Shown here in pieces: positions 1 through 11,284 of a DNA stretch of 64,000 nucleotides. A program made the position numbers and the translations under genes. Where the stretch lies: contig JAKUDP010000001.1 in the NCBI GenBank assembly GCA_022570795.1, forward strand, positions 2,914,001 through 2,978,000. The letters are read 5' to 3'. The notes beneath the pieces are model-generated. The model did not search any database. It was not told the DNA's origin and was given only the letters and a program-made list of their open reading frames with translations. Within the stretch, counting starts at the first letter, position 1. Each line of letters opens with the position of its first letter. This DNA is from Sphaerulina vaccinii (Eukaryota > Ascomycota > Dothideomycetes > Mycosphaerellales > Mycosphaerellaceae).

Positions 1-3000
1 CGCAGGACATCGCCAGCAGGCTCCCTCTGCGAAACCTGAATTGGCAGTCACCGCCTCGACCTTTGCGCCAGATCAAATCGCTGCATCTGGAGTTTGTGCC
101 AGATCGGCAGACACAGGCTAGTGCGCGACCAACAGTAGGGCGAACCGACTCTGATGGCCCGCAGAGCAGTGTAGACATTGTAAGGAGTGGTGTCAAGCCT
201 GGCAAGGCGAGACGGCATCAGATTCCAGGCTTCAGGACGAGTCCGTACCTAAAGGTCTATGTGCTACGATGCGATGATAAGGAAGCATACAAGGAGACTG
301 ATCGAAAGGAAGTTCGCGAATGGGTCAAAGAGGTCGCGCAATCGGAGGGCAAGCTGGATCATGATGCCTCCGAATGGCTGATTCTGCATGTGGTGGTTCC
401 AGACACCCTGGCTGCAAGTGAGCCAAGATGGCGTGAGAGCAAAACAGATCCTGATGACCTGAAGGAACGCAAGAGTGGCAACAAGCTCATTGGCAAGAGT
501 ACGCGAACCGTATTCGACAGGTTGCGAGCGGACTTCAACGATTCTGGAAAGTCGGGACTGGACCGTGTTGCGCAGATTCGGATCGTGAAGAAGGATGCCA
601 ACGCAGATCTGTTACCACCTCCGGCGGTCGCGCAGACGTATGAAGAGACTGCCCAAGAGCGCGAGAACGCTTGGAATGACCTGGTCTCGAAGCTCAAATC
701 GCTCATCCTTGGACCATTCGACAGACGAGTGCGCCAGTATGAGGCTGATGTCGCGGATCAGGAAGCACGGAGGTCTCTGCCAGGCTGGAACTTCTGTACG
801 TTCTTTGTCCACAAGGAAGGCCTGGCTATGGCATTGGAAAGCATAGGACTCGTCGAAGATGCTTTGGCCATCTATGATGAACTGTCGTTAGGCTTGGAAG
901 TGGTACTGCGAGACATGGCTACTGGTCAAGCGAAAGGAACGGCAACGAGCTTCACGGACTACACGAATGATGTCCAATCACGGATATCTGGGTCTCCGGA
1001 CACGCAGCTCAACGGCGAACGCAATGAGACCAAGAATCCGAACCACGATGCTCAATTCCTTTTCAGTAAAGACTATCGAGAAAGAATCCTTCGAAGCAAT
1101 ATCTCGGTATTCGACTTCATGTGCTACATATTTTACAGGCAGAAGGCTCTCGTCCTACGTTTGGCGAATGCACAATCTGCGCGCCTTGAGGATGCAGGTA
1201 AAGCAGGAGGTGAAGACCTGGTACTCACGGCTGAAGTATGCTGGCGCGCCTCGAATTTCATTCATGTAGCTGCCAGAGCCCTCCGGCAGGACCAGGCATC
1301 CGGCATGATCGAGCAGGTGGAGGTGGAAGGGCTAGTCTGCTCCTGGACTTGGGCGATTGCTGGTCAAGTCTTGGAGGAGACTGCAGTACCTGCACTGCTC
1401 GACCTCACCAAGCAAGGCCTGCAAAGTGTCAATCAGTTATCTAACGGCACCACAAGACGACCAGGTGCGAGCACAGGAATAGGTGCCAATACACACCCTC
1501 AACGAACATCAAGCCTACCAGACGCTCAAGCTGCTGTAGATCTGACGCGGCCTCCAACCCGAGGACACACTCCTAACGGCGCCTTCAGACCGGCAATGAG
1601 TGGTACTCTGGATTCTTCCTTACATGGAAGCCTACCAGGCCAGGCAGACTTGGCCACATACCGAGCGGAGCTGATCATGATGCGACGACGCATGTTGGAG
1701 CAAGTAGGACGAGTTAATGGCTGGTATGCCGGCTCAGCCTTCGCGAAACATGCGAGATCAAGTAAGCTGGAAGACGTGCGCATTGATACCACCACAGGCG
1801 ATCATAACGGCACCGATGAGCGTCGGTCCAGGATTCCTACTCATACATTGAGCCCTTCCCTCAGGTCAGCATTGGTTGATGTACGAGCATTTGAGGCCGT
1901 CTACGAGAAGCTCACATACGCAGCTATCAAACATTTCAGCACTGCAACGCAGCAGAACTCCGCCGAAAGACTGCTTGGCGACCTGGCTATGCTGAAATGT
2001 CAGCAGGATGACTGGAAGACTGCCGCAATCTACTTCGAGGGTGTTGCTACCAAGGAGACCTATGCTGGCTGGAACAGAGTGGATGCTGAGAGATTCAGTA
2101 CTTATGCATACTGTCTGAAAAGGCTTGACAGGAAGCGTGACTTTGTCCGGGCCACTCTAGCGCTTCTCGCGAAGATCAGCAAGCAGCGGCGGGCTCACCA
2201 AGGTCCACGAGTCTTGAGCGGAAGACAAAAGATCAATGAAGAGGACCTTGACGTGACGGGATTGTTCCAGGAAGCAGTCGTCGCTGCTGAAAGCCTAGAG
2301 GATGAAGAAACTCAGCCTCTGAAGGACTTCTTCGGCGACATTGAGCTAGGTCGCGTGATAACTCACCATGGGCGAACCGACGCTATGCAGCTACCGCTGA
2401 GCTTGGAACACGTTCTCGACGATGACATCGAATTCGACCAAGTGCGAGTGCGGCTAGTAAGCATGAAAGATCCGTCACAAGAGGTCTGGCTCGAAAGTAC
2501 CTCCCGAGTGGTCTTGAAGCCGGGTGTGAATACCTTGGAGCTAGAAGGAAGGACCATCACATACGGTCCATACCTAGTGGACACAATGACGTTCAATATC
2601 GGGCAGCTGCGCTTTATGGAGCGTCTGCGCGAAACGCCTGAGCCGACGCCATTGGGAATCACAGTGATCGAGCCAACTACAACGATCAGAGACTCATCTA
2701 AGCCACCCGCATTTGTATTCCTCTACCCACGAGCACAAGCATTTGAAGGATCCATTCGTCGAGCTCGATATACACATATTGAGAGGCCGCGTCAGCTCGA
2801 GGTTATGCTAAGTTCTGGTAGCAACGAAGTGAAGAGTATCGAACTGAAGATTAAGCCCACAACAGCTGGACTACGCCTCTACTCTGGCGAGGCAATCCTC
2901 GATAACATTATCGCCGATACGAAAGCAGTTGCGAAACCAGGACATCTGAGTCTGGGCGCCCTCGCGCCTGATGCCAAAGCCAAGATCAGCATCCCATACA

Positions 3001-4280
3001 CAACCGAGAAGGCAACTAAAGAAGTTACGTTCCAGCTCGAGCTCAAGTACACAACGCTGGATGGGACTTTCACTTGTCTACTACCCGGCAAGCTTGCAAA
3101 CGAGCTGCCGCTAGATGTTGATGTGAACGATATGTTCCAGCTTGACAAGCTTTACTCGAGCTTTACGGTGCGCACTACGACCAAGACACCTTTCACTGTT
3201 ATGAGTGCGGAGCTCCTTGACTCTCCGACATTTGCGGTCGAGGCTCCACCGTTGCTACCATTACCTCTGACTGTCTTTCAGTCGCAGCCTGCGCAATTGC
3301 TCTACACGATTACACGAAAGCAACATTCGGACCAGAAAACATTGAAACGTGACGCTGCTCTCACACTCAAAGTGGAGTACGAGCCAGTTGATCACTTACT
3401 TCTGTCACGCCTGGAGAATGAGTTTATTCAAGAACTACGGCGCAGCGAGTACTCCAAGTACTCTCGCCTTCTTGTGCCGCTGCTGCTTGAACGTGTTCGT
3501 CACAGCGTTGGCACTCCGGATCTTGAACTTGCGGCGTTGCTCCACGAGGGTTCCGTGCTCAGCTTTGATGCTGTTGGCTGGAATGAACTTATAGCCACAC
3601 TGGCGCCAGAAGTCAGAGCGCCACTGGCAACTTGGCTGCGTGAGTGGCACGGAAGACATACCGTGCTATCTCTTGCTGAACCATACGAAGCCGATCCACA
3701 CTGCATCGCCATCTCTGTTGACGTGCCGAACATCGATATCGTCTTCAGTACTGCCTTGGACCTGCCGGACGTTCAAACACGAGATACTGGCCATAAGATA
3801 CTGACACTTGGACAGCCCGTCACGGCGCATGTTTGTGTCAGCCATACATCAGGCTGGAGTTCGAAGAATGTCTTCCCCAGTGTTCCTACATTCAGAATCC
3901 ATGGCGAGGACGAACAGACTGCCTATGTGATCAATGTAGACAGCGAAAGCGACTCATGGCTCATTGGAGGACACAAACGTCGACATTTCGTGCCACAGGA
4001 TGGTAGCGATCACACCTTCAGCATCGTTCTTATACCGCTTCGAGCTGGCCTACAATCGCTTCCGGTGATAGACGTACAACAGGAAGAGCTGAAGTACGAA
4101 GGCGAAGAGCCAGAGAGGAGTCTGACATCGACTACATGCCAATCGCACTATGAAAGTGCGGGAGAGCTGGTACATGTTATCAGAGATATTCAAAGTGCTA
4201 CAGTGCACATTCCGTATTCAACAGAGCCGCCACTGGTAAGGCCATCGAGTAGTAGGCCTGGGACAAGTGGAACGACTTAA
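1..4280 (+). CDS. TRS130: TRAPPII complex subunit Trs130/TRAPPC10, 5' partial
   Basis: The reading frame is open from the first full codon (base 3) to a TAA at 4278-4280, about 1,426 codons. The gene therefore begins upstream of the window. The first visible residues, around RLPLRNLNW, continue into PLRQIKSLHLEFVP, the conserved N-terminal part of the Trs130/TRAPPC10 family. The C-terminal half (from about base 2300) is beta-rich, as in the family's C-terminal domain, and ends in a low-complexity serine/arginine tail. TRAPPII is a Golgi-localised guanine-nucleotide exchange factor for Ypt31/Rab11 GTPases and acts in late Golgi and recycling traffic. No intron is visible in this portion. The first ATG inside the window is internal and should not be taken as the start. 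Confidence 0.93.
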   Translation, partial: QDIASRLPLRNLNWQSPPRPLRQIKSLHLEFVPDRQTQASARPTVGRTDSDGPQSSVDIVRSGVKPGKARRHQIPGFRTSPYLKVYVLRCDDKEAYKETDRKEVREWVKEVAQSEGKLDHDASEWLILHVVVPDTLAASEPRWRESKTDPDDLKERKSGNKLIGKSTRTVFDRLRADFNDSGKSGLDRVAQIRIVKKDANADLLPPPAVAQTYEETAQERENAWNDLVSKLKSLILGPFDRRVRQYEADVADQEARRSLPGWNFCTFFVHKEGLAMALESIGLVEDALAIYDELSLGLEVVLRDMATGQAKGTATSFTDYTNDVQSRISGSPDTQLNGERNETKNPNHDAQFLFSKDYRERILRSNISVFDFMCYIFYRQKALVLRLANAQSARLEDAGKAGGEDLVLTAEVCWRASNFIHVAARALRQDQASGMIEQVEVEGLVCSWTWAIAGQVLEETAVPALLDLTKQGLQSVNQLSNGTTRRPGASTGIGANTHPQRTSSLPDAQAAVDLTRPPTRGHTPNGAFRPAMSGTLDSSLHGSLPGQADLATYRAELIMMRRRMLEQVGRVNGWYAGSAFAKHARSSKLEDVRIDTTTGDHNGTDERRSRIPTHTLSPSLRSALVDVRAFEAVYEKLTYAAIKHFSTATQQNSAERLLGDLAMLKCQQDDWKTAAIYFEGVATKETYAGWNRVDAERFSTYAYCLKRLDRKRDFVRATLALLAKISKQRRAHQGPRVLSGRQKINEEDLDVTGLFQEAVVAAESLEDEETQPLKDFFGDIELGRVITHHGRTDAMQLPLSLEHVLDDDIEFDQVRVRLVSMKDPSQEVWLESTSRVVLKPGVNTLELEGRTITYGPYLVDTMTFNIGQLRFMERLRETPEPTPLGITVIEPTTTIRDSSKPPAFVFLYPRAQAFEGSIRRARYTHIERPRQLEVMLSSGSNEVKSIELKIKPTTAGLRLYSGEAILDNIIADTKAVAKPGHLSLGALAPDAKAKISIPYTTEKATKEVTFQLELKYTTLDGTFTCLLPGKLANELPLDVDVNDMFQLDKLYSSFTVRTTTKTPFTVMSAELLDSPTFAVEAPPLLPLPLTVFQSQPAQLLYTITRKQHSDQKTLKRDAALTLKVEYEPVDHLLLSRLENEFIQELRRSEYSKYSRLLVPLLLERVRHSVGTPDLELAALLHEGSVLSFDAVGWNELIATLAPEVRAPLATWLREWHGRHTVLSLAEPYEADPHCIAISVDVPNIDIVFSTALDLPDVQTRDTGHKILTLGQPVTAHVCVSHTSGWSSKNVFPSVPTFRIHGEDEQTAYVINVDSESDSWLIGGHKRRHFVPQDGSDHTFSIVLIPLRAGLQSLPVIDVQQEELKYEGEEPERSLTSTTCQSHYESAGELVHVIRDIQSATVHIPYSTEPPLVRPSSSRPGTSGTT

Positions 4281-4944
4281 GAAAGTTGAGCCCTACGAAG
4301 GACGAAGTGATGTGAGAGTATGCTGCACGACAGCATTCGCAGGATAGACAGGATGCATTGCATGATACCCTATACCCTCCTACTTACTGTTATTGAACTT
4401 TCAACAACTACTCATCAACACCTCTCTCAGTCTGACCGCCTCACCTCTCAGGCACTACCTACAACAAGTACTTCGAACACCACTTGCAGCAGGCCTGTCA
4501 TTGCGTATGATACAAGGTACTTTGGCAGTCATGATGCGATCGTGCGAAAGGAGCGGCTGTACTACGTGATATGCCACCATTCGAACGAGACATCGATACC
4601 ACGCAACCTTATTCACAATCTACCAGCCTGTAGCATGCAATCTGCAAGCTCAATTAACGAATACGTCCAATGCCATCCCACCTGACCTGAAAGTGAAGCC
4701 AGTACAACCATTTCAGTTCTAGCACGATGATTTTCAGCAAAGCACGCCATTTTGCAGATCCCTGTAAGTGAGGGGCGCGTCTCTTAAACAATGACCCCTC
4801 GACCACTCTCGCACCAAACAAATCAACAAAAGCACGTCTTTTTCGCACAACTTGGACATCTCTTCTTGAAGAATCCATTCTTCGATTATTTATATGCCAA
4901 AGCCAAAGTCACGACTGAAATTATTCACTGAACAGTTGAGCAAG
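4281..4944. other. intergenic: TRS130 3' flank and MET17-type promoter
   Basis: This stretch holds only short chance reading frames; the longest forward one, at 4320-4685, has no recognisable domain. An AT-rich TATA-like run lies near 4887-4895, about 55 bases before the sulfhydrylase ATG, followed by a short purine-rich leader. Confidence 0.6.
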
Positions 4945-6462
4945 ATGGCTGGACAAGAGCAGCAACCTAAGTTCGAGACCTTGCAATTGCATGCAGGTAC
5001 GCGAAATCTGATCTCGAAAGGATAATGATGAGAAAACATTCATCAACTAACATACTTTCCAACCAACAGGTCAAGAAGTCGATCCATACACCAAATCCCG
5101 AGCAGTACCAATCTACGCCACAACATCCTACGTCTTCAATGATTCCGCCCACGGAGCCCGCCTCTTCGGCCTCAAAGAGTTCGGAAACATCTACTCTCGA
5201 ATCATGAACCCGACAGTCGACGTCTTTGAAAAACGAGTCGCAGCTCTAGAAGGCGGAGTCGCAGCTGTAGCTACAGCTTCAGGACAAGCAGCACAATTCA
5301 TGACGATTGCTGCTTTGGCTACTGCGGGAGATAATATCATTTCGACCTCGAATCTTTATGGAGGAACTTATAACCAGTTCAAAGTGGCGTTTCCGAGGTT
5401 TGGAATTACGACACGGTTTGTCAATGGTGATAAGCCGGAGGATTTTAAGAAATTGATTGATGAGAAGACTAAGGCGATTTATCTTGAGACGATTGGAAAT
5501 CCTAGATATAATGTTCCGGATTTTGAGGCGATTGTTAAGATTGCGCATGAGGCTGGGATTCCTGTTGTGGTGGATAATACTTTTGGTGCTGGAGGTTATT
5601 TCTGTCGTCCGATTGATCATGGAGCGGATATCGTTGTTGAGAGTGCGACGAAATGGATTGGAGGTCATGGAACAACAATTGGTGGTGTCGTCGTTGACTC
5701 TGGCAAATTCGATTGGGGAACTCCAGCTGCGAGGAAGCGCTTCCCTCAGATGAGCGAGCCTTCGGATGGATACCATGGACTGAGCTTCTGGGACACTTTC
5801 GGCGCTATCACATTCATCATCCGTCTCCGAGTCGAGCTTCTGCGAGATCTCGGACCCGCTTTAAATCCGATGGCTGCACAGCAGTTGATCATTGGTATTG
5901 AGACTCTCAGCTTGCGTTGCGAGCGTCACGCACAGAATGCTATGCAGTTGGCGAAGTGGCTTGAGAAGAACCCGAACGTGGCATGGGTTAGCTATCCAGG
6001 TCTCTCAAGCCATCCAAGCCACGAGTTGGCGAAGAAGTACTTGCCAAGAGGTTTCGGAGGTGTACTGTCTTTCGGTGTGACTGGTGGCGGTAAGGCTGGT
6101 AGCCAGGTCGTGGATGGCTTCAAGCTGATCTCCAACTTGGCCAATGTTGGAGACTCCAAGACTCTTGCCATTCATCCATGGACGACGACCCACGAGCAGC
6201 TCAACGACGAGGAGAAGACGGCCAGTGGTGTTACTGAAGTGAGTATATTCGATGCTTCGGTGTTGTTGTCGTTGTTGTTGTTGCGTACTAACCGTTCATC
6301 GTGCAGGACCTCATCCGTATCTCTGTTGGTACGGAGCATATTGACGACATCATTGCCGACTTCGAGCAGTCCTTCGCCAACGCAGCCACAAAGCCTGGTC
6401 AAGGATCAGATAACAGTGAAGTCACTGGGGATGCCAACGCACCAACCAAGACTGTTGTCTAG
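4945..6462 (+). CDS. MET17: O-acetylhomoserine (thiol)-lyase (O-acetylhomoserine sulfhydrylase)
   Basis: Exons 4945-4996, 5070-6238 and 6307-6462 give 458 residues. The enzyme uses PLP to make homocysteine (or cysteine) from O-acetylhomoserine and sulfide, the sulfide-fixing step of sulfur assimilation. The start ATG opens MAGQEQQPKFETLQLHAG, and the first intron (73 bp) splits the following Gly codon, restoring HAGQEVDPYTK and the family's PIYATTSYVF motif. Conserved segments follow: GNIYSRIMNPT, VDNTFGAGGYF, and SATKWIGGHGT with the PLP lysine. The second intron (68 bp, a GTT-repeat-rich interior) precedes the C-terminal IRISVGTEH motif. Without splicing both frames would be broken. Bases about 5330-5690 use T/G-ending codons far more than the flanking parts of the same gene (see findings). 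Confidence 0.95.
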
Positions 6463-7577
6463 GGTCGGGGAGCATGGGAGAGAGGTCAATCGGTGTCCAT
6501 GGAAAAGTTATAAGCGTGGTATACCCCAGTATGAGTTCAAAGTTCAGGTTGCGATCATGCTATTCCTGTCCAGTTTCAGTTCACCTTTTCGACTTGTGGC
6601 GCATGACAAGTACCACGTGCCGAGGTGAGATGAACAACGTGGTGATGTTCTTTGTTATTCGTGATCGTTTCTTCCTCGTGGTGACAGCCTCGTAAATTCT
6701 ACACGATGTACGAATGGGCGGAAACGCGCAGCATTCCAGCGCCGAGTGACAAGGCACGCGCCCGCCACGCCTTCATGAGAAGAGAGACAAGGAATCATCC
6801 GCGTCCAAAGCTGCGGGATACAGCCACGCTTTGCACGCCTTGGAAGGGAAGGTTTCGGCGCTTCGTCCCTTGCCTTGTTTGACAGCTTTGTTGCTGACAT
6901 GTGAAAGCTCGTGTGGTTGTGAGCAACATCCTTGCAGTATTCTTATCTGTTCCAACAACCAGAAGAGATGTTGTACCGGCCGAGAAGACAGAGTTGACGA
7001 CGGCCACGTCGGCGCACGGCAGCATTTCGCAATGCTGCGGTCGTTTTACCAAGTCCAGCCAAGTCGAGATTGCTGTCCAAGGGTTGGTTCTGGGCGTTGT
7101 GCCTCGGCCTGTGAGCTTCTGAGGCCAAAGATTGAAGAGCACCGAGCATCCCGGTATTCTATGAAAGAATGGTCAACTGATTGATCTCCTCTACCTCTCT
7201 CCTAACCATCATCACTACTGTCATCAGCGCATGCTATTCTCTGTACATCGTTGCTCGTCCTACCTTTGTCTCTTTGCGATTCCTCCAGCGGCAGCTGAGT
7301 CTACTAGCTGAGAGCCTGGAACAGAAAGTTCGAGGTCGTGTTACATGTAGGTCAAGCACATCGGACACGCCGACGAGCTTGGTGTGAGAGCTCGAACTGA
7401 TATGGAAGTGATAGTTATACACACCTCTCGCCAGCTTCTGCCACTCACAAGGCGACTTTGCGCCTCATCCGTCTCTCGTACGCCTGCGAAACGAGTCTGG
7501 TCGTGCAGACAATCTATTCCAGCTGCAGCTTGCCGAAAGAGACGTCATAACTCGACAGATCTGCCACATCTACCACC
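6463..7577. other. intergenic, 1.1 kb, acyl-CoA synthetase promoter region
   Basis: Only overlapping short frames on both strands are present, none with a recognisable domain or convincing splice pattern. The last roughly 200 bases before 7578 are pyrimidine-rich and end in a strong start context (ACCACCATGG). I see no other element I can support. Confidence 0.5.
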
Positions 7578-9750
7578 ATGGCAAGCGAAATATCGATCAA
7601 TAAGGCCGCCGAGCTGGTCGTGCCTCCTCCCACTGGCGCTCCTTACTCTGTAGCTGTTCCTGGCAGCAAGCTTGAAGGTCGCAGTGCTGTATATCGACAC
7701 TGGAGACAAAAGGACGGCCCTCTGCAATCGCTCGATCCCGAAATCACAACTGCGCACGAGTTCTTCGAGCAATCCGCCAAGCGAGTGCCGAATAACAGAT
7801 GTCTTGGACACCGACCTTATGATAACGCGAAGAAGGCCTGGGGACCATACGTTTGGGAAACATACGCTCAGATCCAAGAACGGAGGAAGAACTTCGGTGT
7901 TGGACTTGTTGCGCTGCACGAGCAAGTTGGTGTCAATGGCAGGCAATATGGTATTGGACTGTGGTGCCAGAACAGACCTGAATGGCAGATTACCGACCTT
8001 GCCTGCATGTCCCAGTCGCTGTTCAGTGTCTCGCTGTACGATACTCTCGGTCCTGATGCTTGCGAGTTCATCATCAACCACGCTGGGTTGACTTCGGTCT
8101 GCTCATCAGTCTCGCACATTCCAACGCTGTTGAAGATTGCTCCGAGATGTCCTTCGCTGAAGCTCATTATTTCTCTGGACCCACTGTCCGTGGAAGGCGA
8201 GCTACCAGGAACCTCGAAGAAGGATATCTTGAGCGCTCTCGCTGCTCAGCATGGCGTGCAGATTCACGAGATGAAGGCTGTGGAGGCGATTGGCCAGAAG
8301 TCTCCACGACCATACCACCCACCTCGCCCAGAAGACACTGTCACAATCAACTACACATCTGGCACAACCGGTGATCCAAAGGGTGTCATCCTGACCCACA
8401 GAAACTCCGTGGCGGCGGCCTCTGCTTCTCTCTGCATTAGCAGATCTGTCAAAGGCGATACGATATGCTCGTACTTGCCATTGGCTCACATCTTCCAGCG
8501 TGTGACTGAGCACTCTTCTCTATGGGCTGGTGTTGCTATCGGATACTTTCACGGTAACATTCTGGAGCTCGTGGACGATTTCAAACTGCTTCGACCAACC
8601 GCCTTCACATCTGTCCCTCGTCTATACAACCGATTTGGTGGTGCTATCAAGGCAGCGACAGTCGAGGCTCCTGGGTTCCGCGGTAGCCTGTCTCGTCACA
8701 TTGTGGACAAGAAGCTGAACAACCTGACTCAGCAGCCAGCTGGCAAGGCTACTAACAAGCACTTCCTGTACGATCGTATCTGGGCCAAGAAGGTCGCCGC
8801 AGCCCTCGGTTTGGAGAATGCCAAGACCATGGTTTCTGGCGCGTCTCCAATAGACCCCAGCTTGCAGCAGTTCCTTCGAGTCGTCTTCGCCAACAACTTC
8901 TACCAAGGCTATGGCTTGACAGAAACATACGCCATTGCTCTCGCACAATTGGAGGGCGATATGAGCGCTGGCAACTGTGGTGCTGTAGCAACAGCCAGTG
9001 AGCTTTGCCTTCTCGATGTGCCCGACATGGACTACCTCTCGACCGACAAGCCAAACCCACGTGGCGAGCTGCTGATTCGTGGTCCAACCGTGTTCAAGCA
9101 GTACTTCAAGAACGAGGAAGAGACGAAAAAGGCATTCACCGAAGATGGTTGGTTCAAGACTGGTGATATTTGCGAGATTGACGAAATGGGCCGTTTCAAG
9201 ATCATCGATCGCAGAAAGAACGTCCTCAAGCTTCAGCAGGGAGAGTACATCTCACCTGAGCGCATTGAGAACGTATACCTTGGCAACTTGCCTTTCCTCG
9301 CTCAAGGCTACGTCCACGGTGACAGCACTCAGTCCAACCTGGTCGCCATCTTCGGAATCCAGCCTGATCTCTTCGCGCCATGGGTTGAGAAAGTTGTCGG
9401 AAAGAAGATCGTGGCAACTGATCTCCAGGCACTCGAAGCTGCTGCTGGCGAGAAGAAGGTCCAGAAGGCTGCTCTGCGCGAACTTGCCAAGGTTGGCAAG
9501 AAGGCCAAATTCAACAGCTACGAGAATGTGAAGTCCGTGAGATTGATGCTGGAGCCTTTCAGCATTGAGAACGAACTTCTGACGCCAACGTAAGTGGTTC
9601 TGATTTGCTCGCTATTGAGAAAACCTGCTAACCTTTGCAATCTACAGACTGAAATTGAAGCGACCACAGACCGCCAAGAAGTACAGACAATTGATCGACG
9701 AGATGTATACCGAAGTCGAGGCTGAATCGACGCCAAAGTCGAAATTGTAG
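7578..9750 (+). CDS. FAA2: Long-chain acyl-CoA synthetase with C-terminal PTS1 (-SKL)
   Basis: Exons 7578-9589 and 9648-9750 encode 704 residues. The protein activates long-chain fatty acids to acyl-CoA via an acyl-adenylate. The AMP-binding signature YTSGTTGDPKG lies near residues 258-268, with the second ATP/acyl motif GWFKTGDICEID near 523 and DRRKNVLKLQQGEYI just after it, all typical of the ACSL/Faa family in order and length. The last exon (34 codons) supplies LKLKRPQTAKKYR and ends in -SKL, a canonical type-1 peroxisomal targeting signal. This favours the peroxisomal Faa2-type enzyme of beta-oxidation over the Faa1/4 type. If the 58-bp intron is retained, translation stops at a TAA formed across the donor site and the PTS1 is lost. 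The symbol follows yeast and is by analogy. Confidence 0.93.
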
Positions 9751-10257
9751 ATGGCTTGCTATGCATAGTTTTGTTAGATGACAGATTGGATGAATGGCAA
9801 GCCCCTGGATATATCTTCCTAGATGTTGATAAGAAAGAAGCGTAAAGACGGACAAAGAAGAAGTCTGCATATATGTCTAGCAAACATGTCGAAACATGTA
9901 CCACCTCGATTGTTCTGTGCCACTCGTTAATTTTGATATTTGCCATACTGACTGATTTAGATAGTGCGTCCTTTGTCGTAAAGCTGAGGAACTTAGTAGC
10001 ACACTGCGATGGATGTGATGAATTCAACGACAGTGAAGCGAGAATCTGGCAACAAGACAGAGCAGACCGTTGGGCAACTTGTCAAGCCAGAGTGTCACAA
10101 TGAGGCAGAGCCCGCACCAAGCAGGAGTCCAACACAGCAAACTTCCCCACAATCAACACATGCGTTCGTTATGGAATGCTATTGTGGAGCACAAGGTGTT
10201 CGGCAAGCTTTGAAGTCATGGATGGCGAAGTACAGAGTGGTAGTCGCTTTGGCGACA
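9751..10257. other. convergent intergenic region
   Basis: This lies between the ends of the acyl-CoA synthetase (plus) and the short-chain dehydrogenase (minus). It carries AT-rich 3'-flank sequence. I see no gene or RNA element in it. Confidence 0.5.
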
Positions 10258-11284
10258 TCAGTAAGTGCCAGGCAACACACCCACGCGCCCGCCATCAGTC
10301 AGCATTGTCATGCCGTTCAAGTAGCCTCCTGCTCTGCTGGCCATGAATAGGATTGTGCCTGCGAAGTCCTCCTCCGATCCCGTTCGCTCTGCTGGTGAGT
10401 TCTTGGCTTCCATTATCTTTGCGCCCTCATATGCTCCTTCGCTGCCACTGTGTACGTCCAACTTGTCTACTGAAGCAGTCGTCATTTCCTGCGCCATGGT
10501 TAGTGCTTATCGTCAAATGTCTCTCATTAGTGCATTACCGAAGGATACAGCCCAGGATTGATAGCATTAACGCGAATGCGGAACTTGTTCACTGCGAAGG
10601 CAGTCGAAAGCATCTTGACCAAGTGATTGACAGCAGCTTTGGAAGTCGAGTAAGCAAAGCCGGTCGCCAGATGTCTTGAGAAGCCTGCTACAGAGGATGT
10701 AACAATGACTTGTGAGTCCTGTGGGACGTTTTGCTTCTTGTTTCCAGCGTCTAGTAGTTCCATAAAGGCAACGACAGTGTAGAACACCCCACTTGAATTG
10801 ACATGGAACGTCCAGTCATACTCGTCCATTTCAGGCTCGAAAAGTGCTTGGGCATACTCCTTGACGGTCTTCTTTTCGGCTACAGCGTTTGCGTGACTTG
10901 GTCCTGAAACCTGCGTTCGTTAGGACACAAGCCATGGCTATGTCATCAAGTCTCGTCACATAAGTTGTGTCCGAGAGAACTTACACCCGCATTCGCGAAC
11001 AGTAGATTGACGTAGCCTTGTTCCTCTTGGATTTGGTCGGCTATCTTCTTGAGAGATTGCTTGTCTGTCACATCACCGACAATCGGTATGATGGTGCCAT
11101 TCTCTGCTGTCTTTGCAGCCTCCTTCAAGGTCTCCTCGCGGCGACCAATGATATAGACTGCTTTGGCTCCATTAGCATCCAATGCTCTGGCTGCGTACAG
11201 TCCCAGGCCACTGCCGCCACCAGTGATGACCGCTACGAGTCCCTTGACGTTGAAGATATCCTGGGTCTTGTTGGCAGCAGGCAT
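10258..11284 (-). CDS. Short-chain dehydrogenase/reductase (SDR family)
   Basis: On the minus strand, exons 11284-10985, 10910-10539 and 10488-10258 give 300 residues with two phase-0 introns (74 and 50 bp). The N-terminal Rossmann glycine motif TGGGSGLG is near residues 21-28, the NAG motif (FANAG) is near 96-100 at the first exon junction, and the catalytic Ser-Tyr-Lys set is in VTSSVAGF followed by AYSTSKAA in exon 2. INPGLYPS and the C-terminal TGSEEDFAG...LTDGG block fit the classical SDR fold of about 250-300 residues. The cofactor and substrate cannot be read from sequence. The motif pattern resembles fungal 'RhaD/oxidoreductase' SDRs. Divergent from EDC3, with 543 bases between the start codons. 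Confidence 0.9.

Noticed and set aside
4320..4685. 121-codon plus-strand frame after TRS130
   Set aside because: Low-complexity Ser/Thr/His-rich, no domain, lies in the 3' flank of one gene and the promoter of the next.
10258..10497. Stand-alone 79-codon minus-strand gene
   Set aside because: It is the third exon of the short-chain dehydrogenase; the preceding bases form a splice acceptor, not a start.
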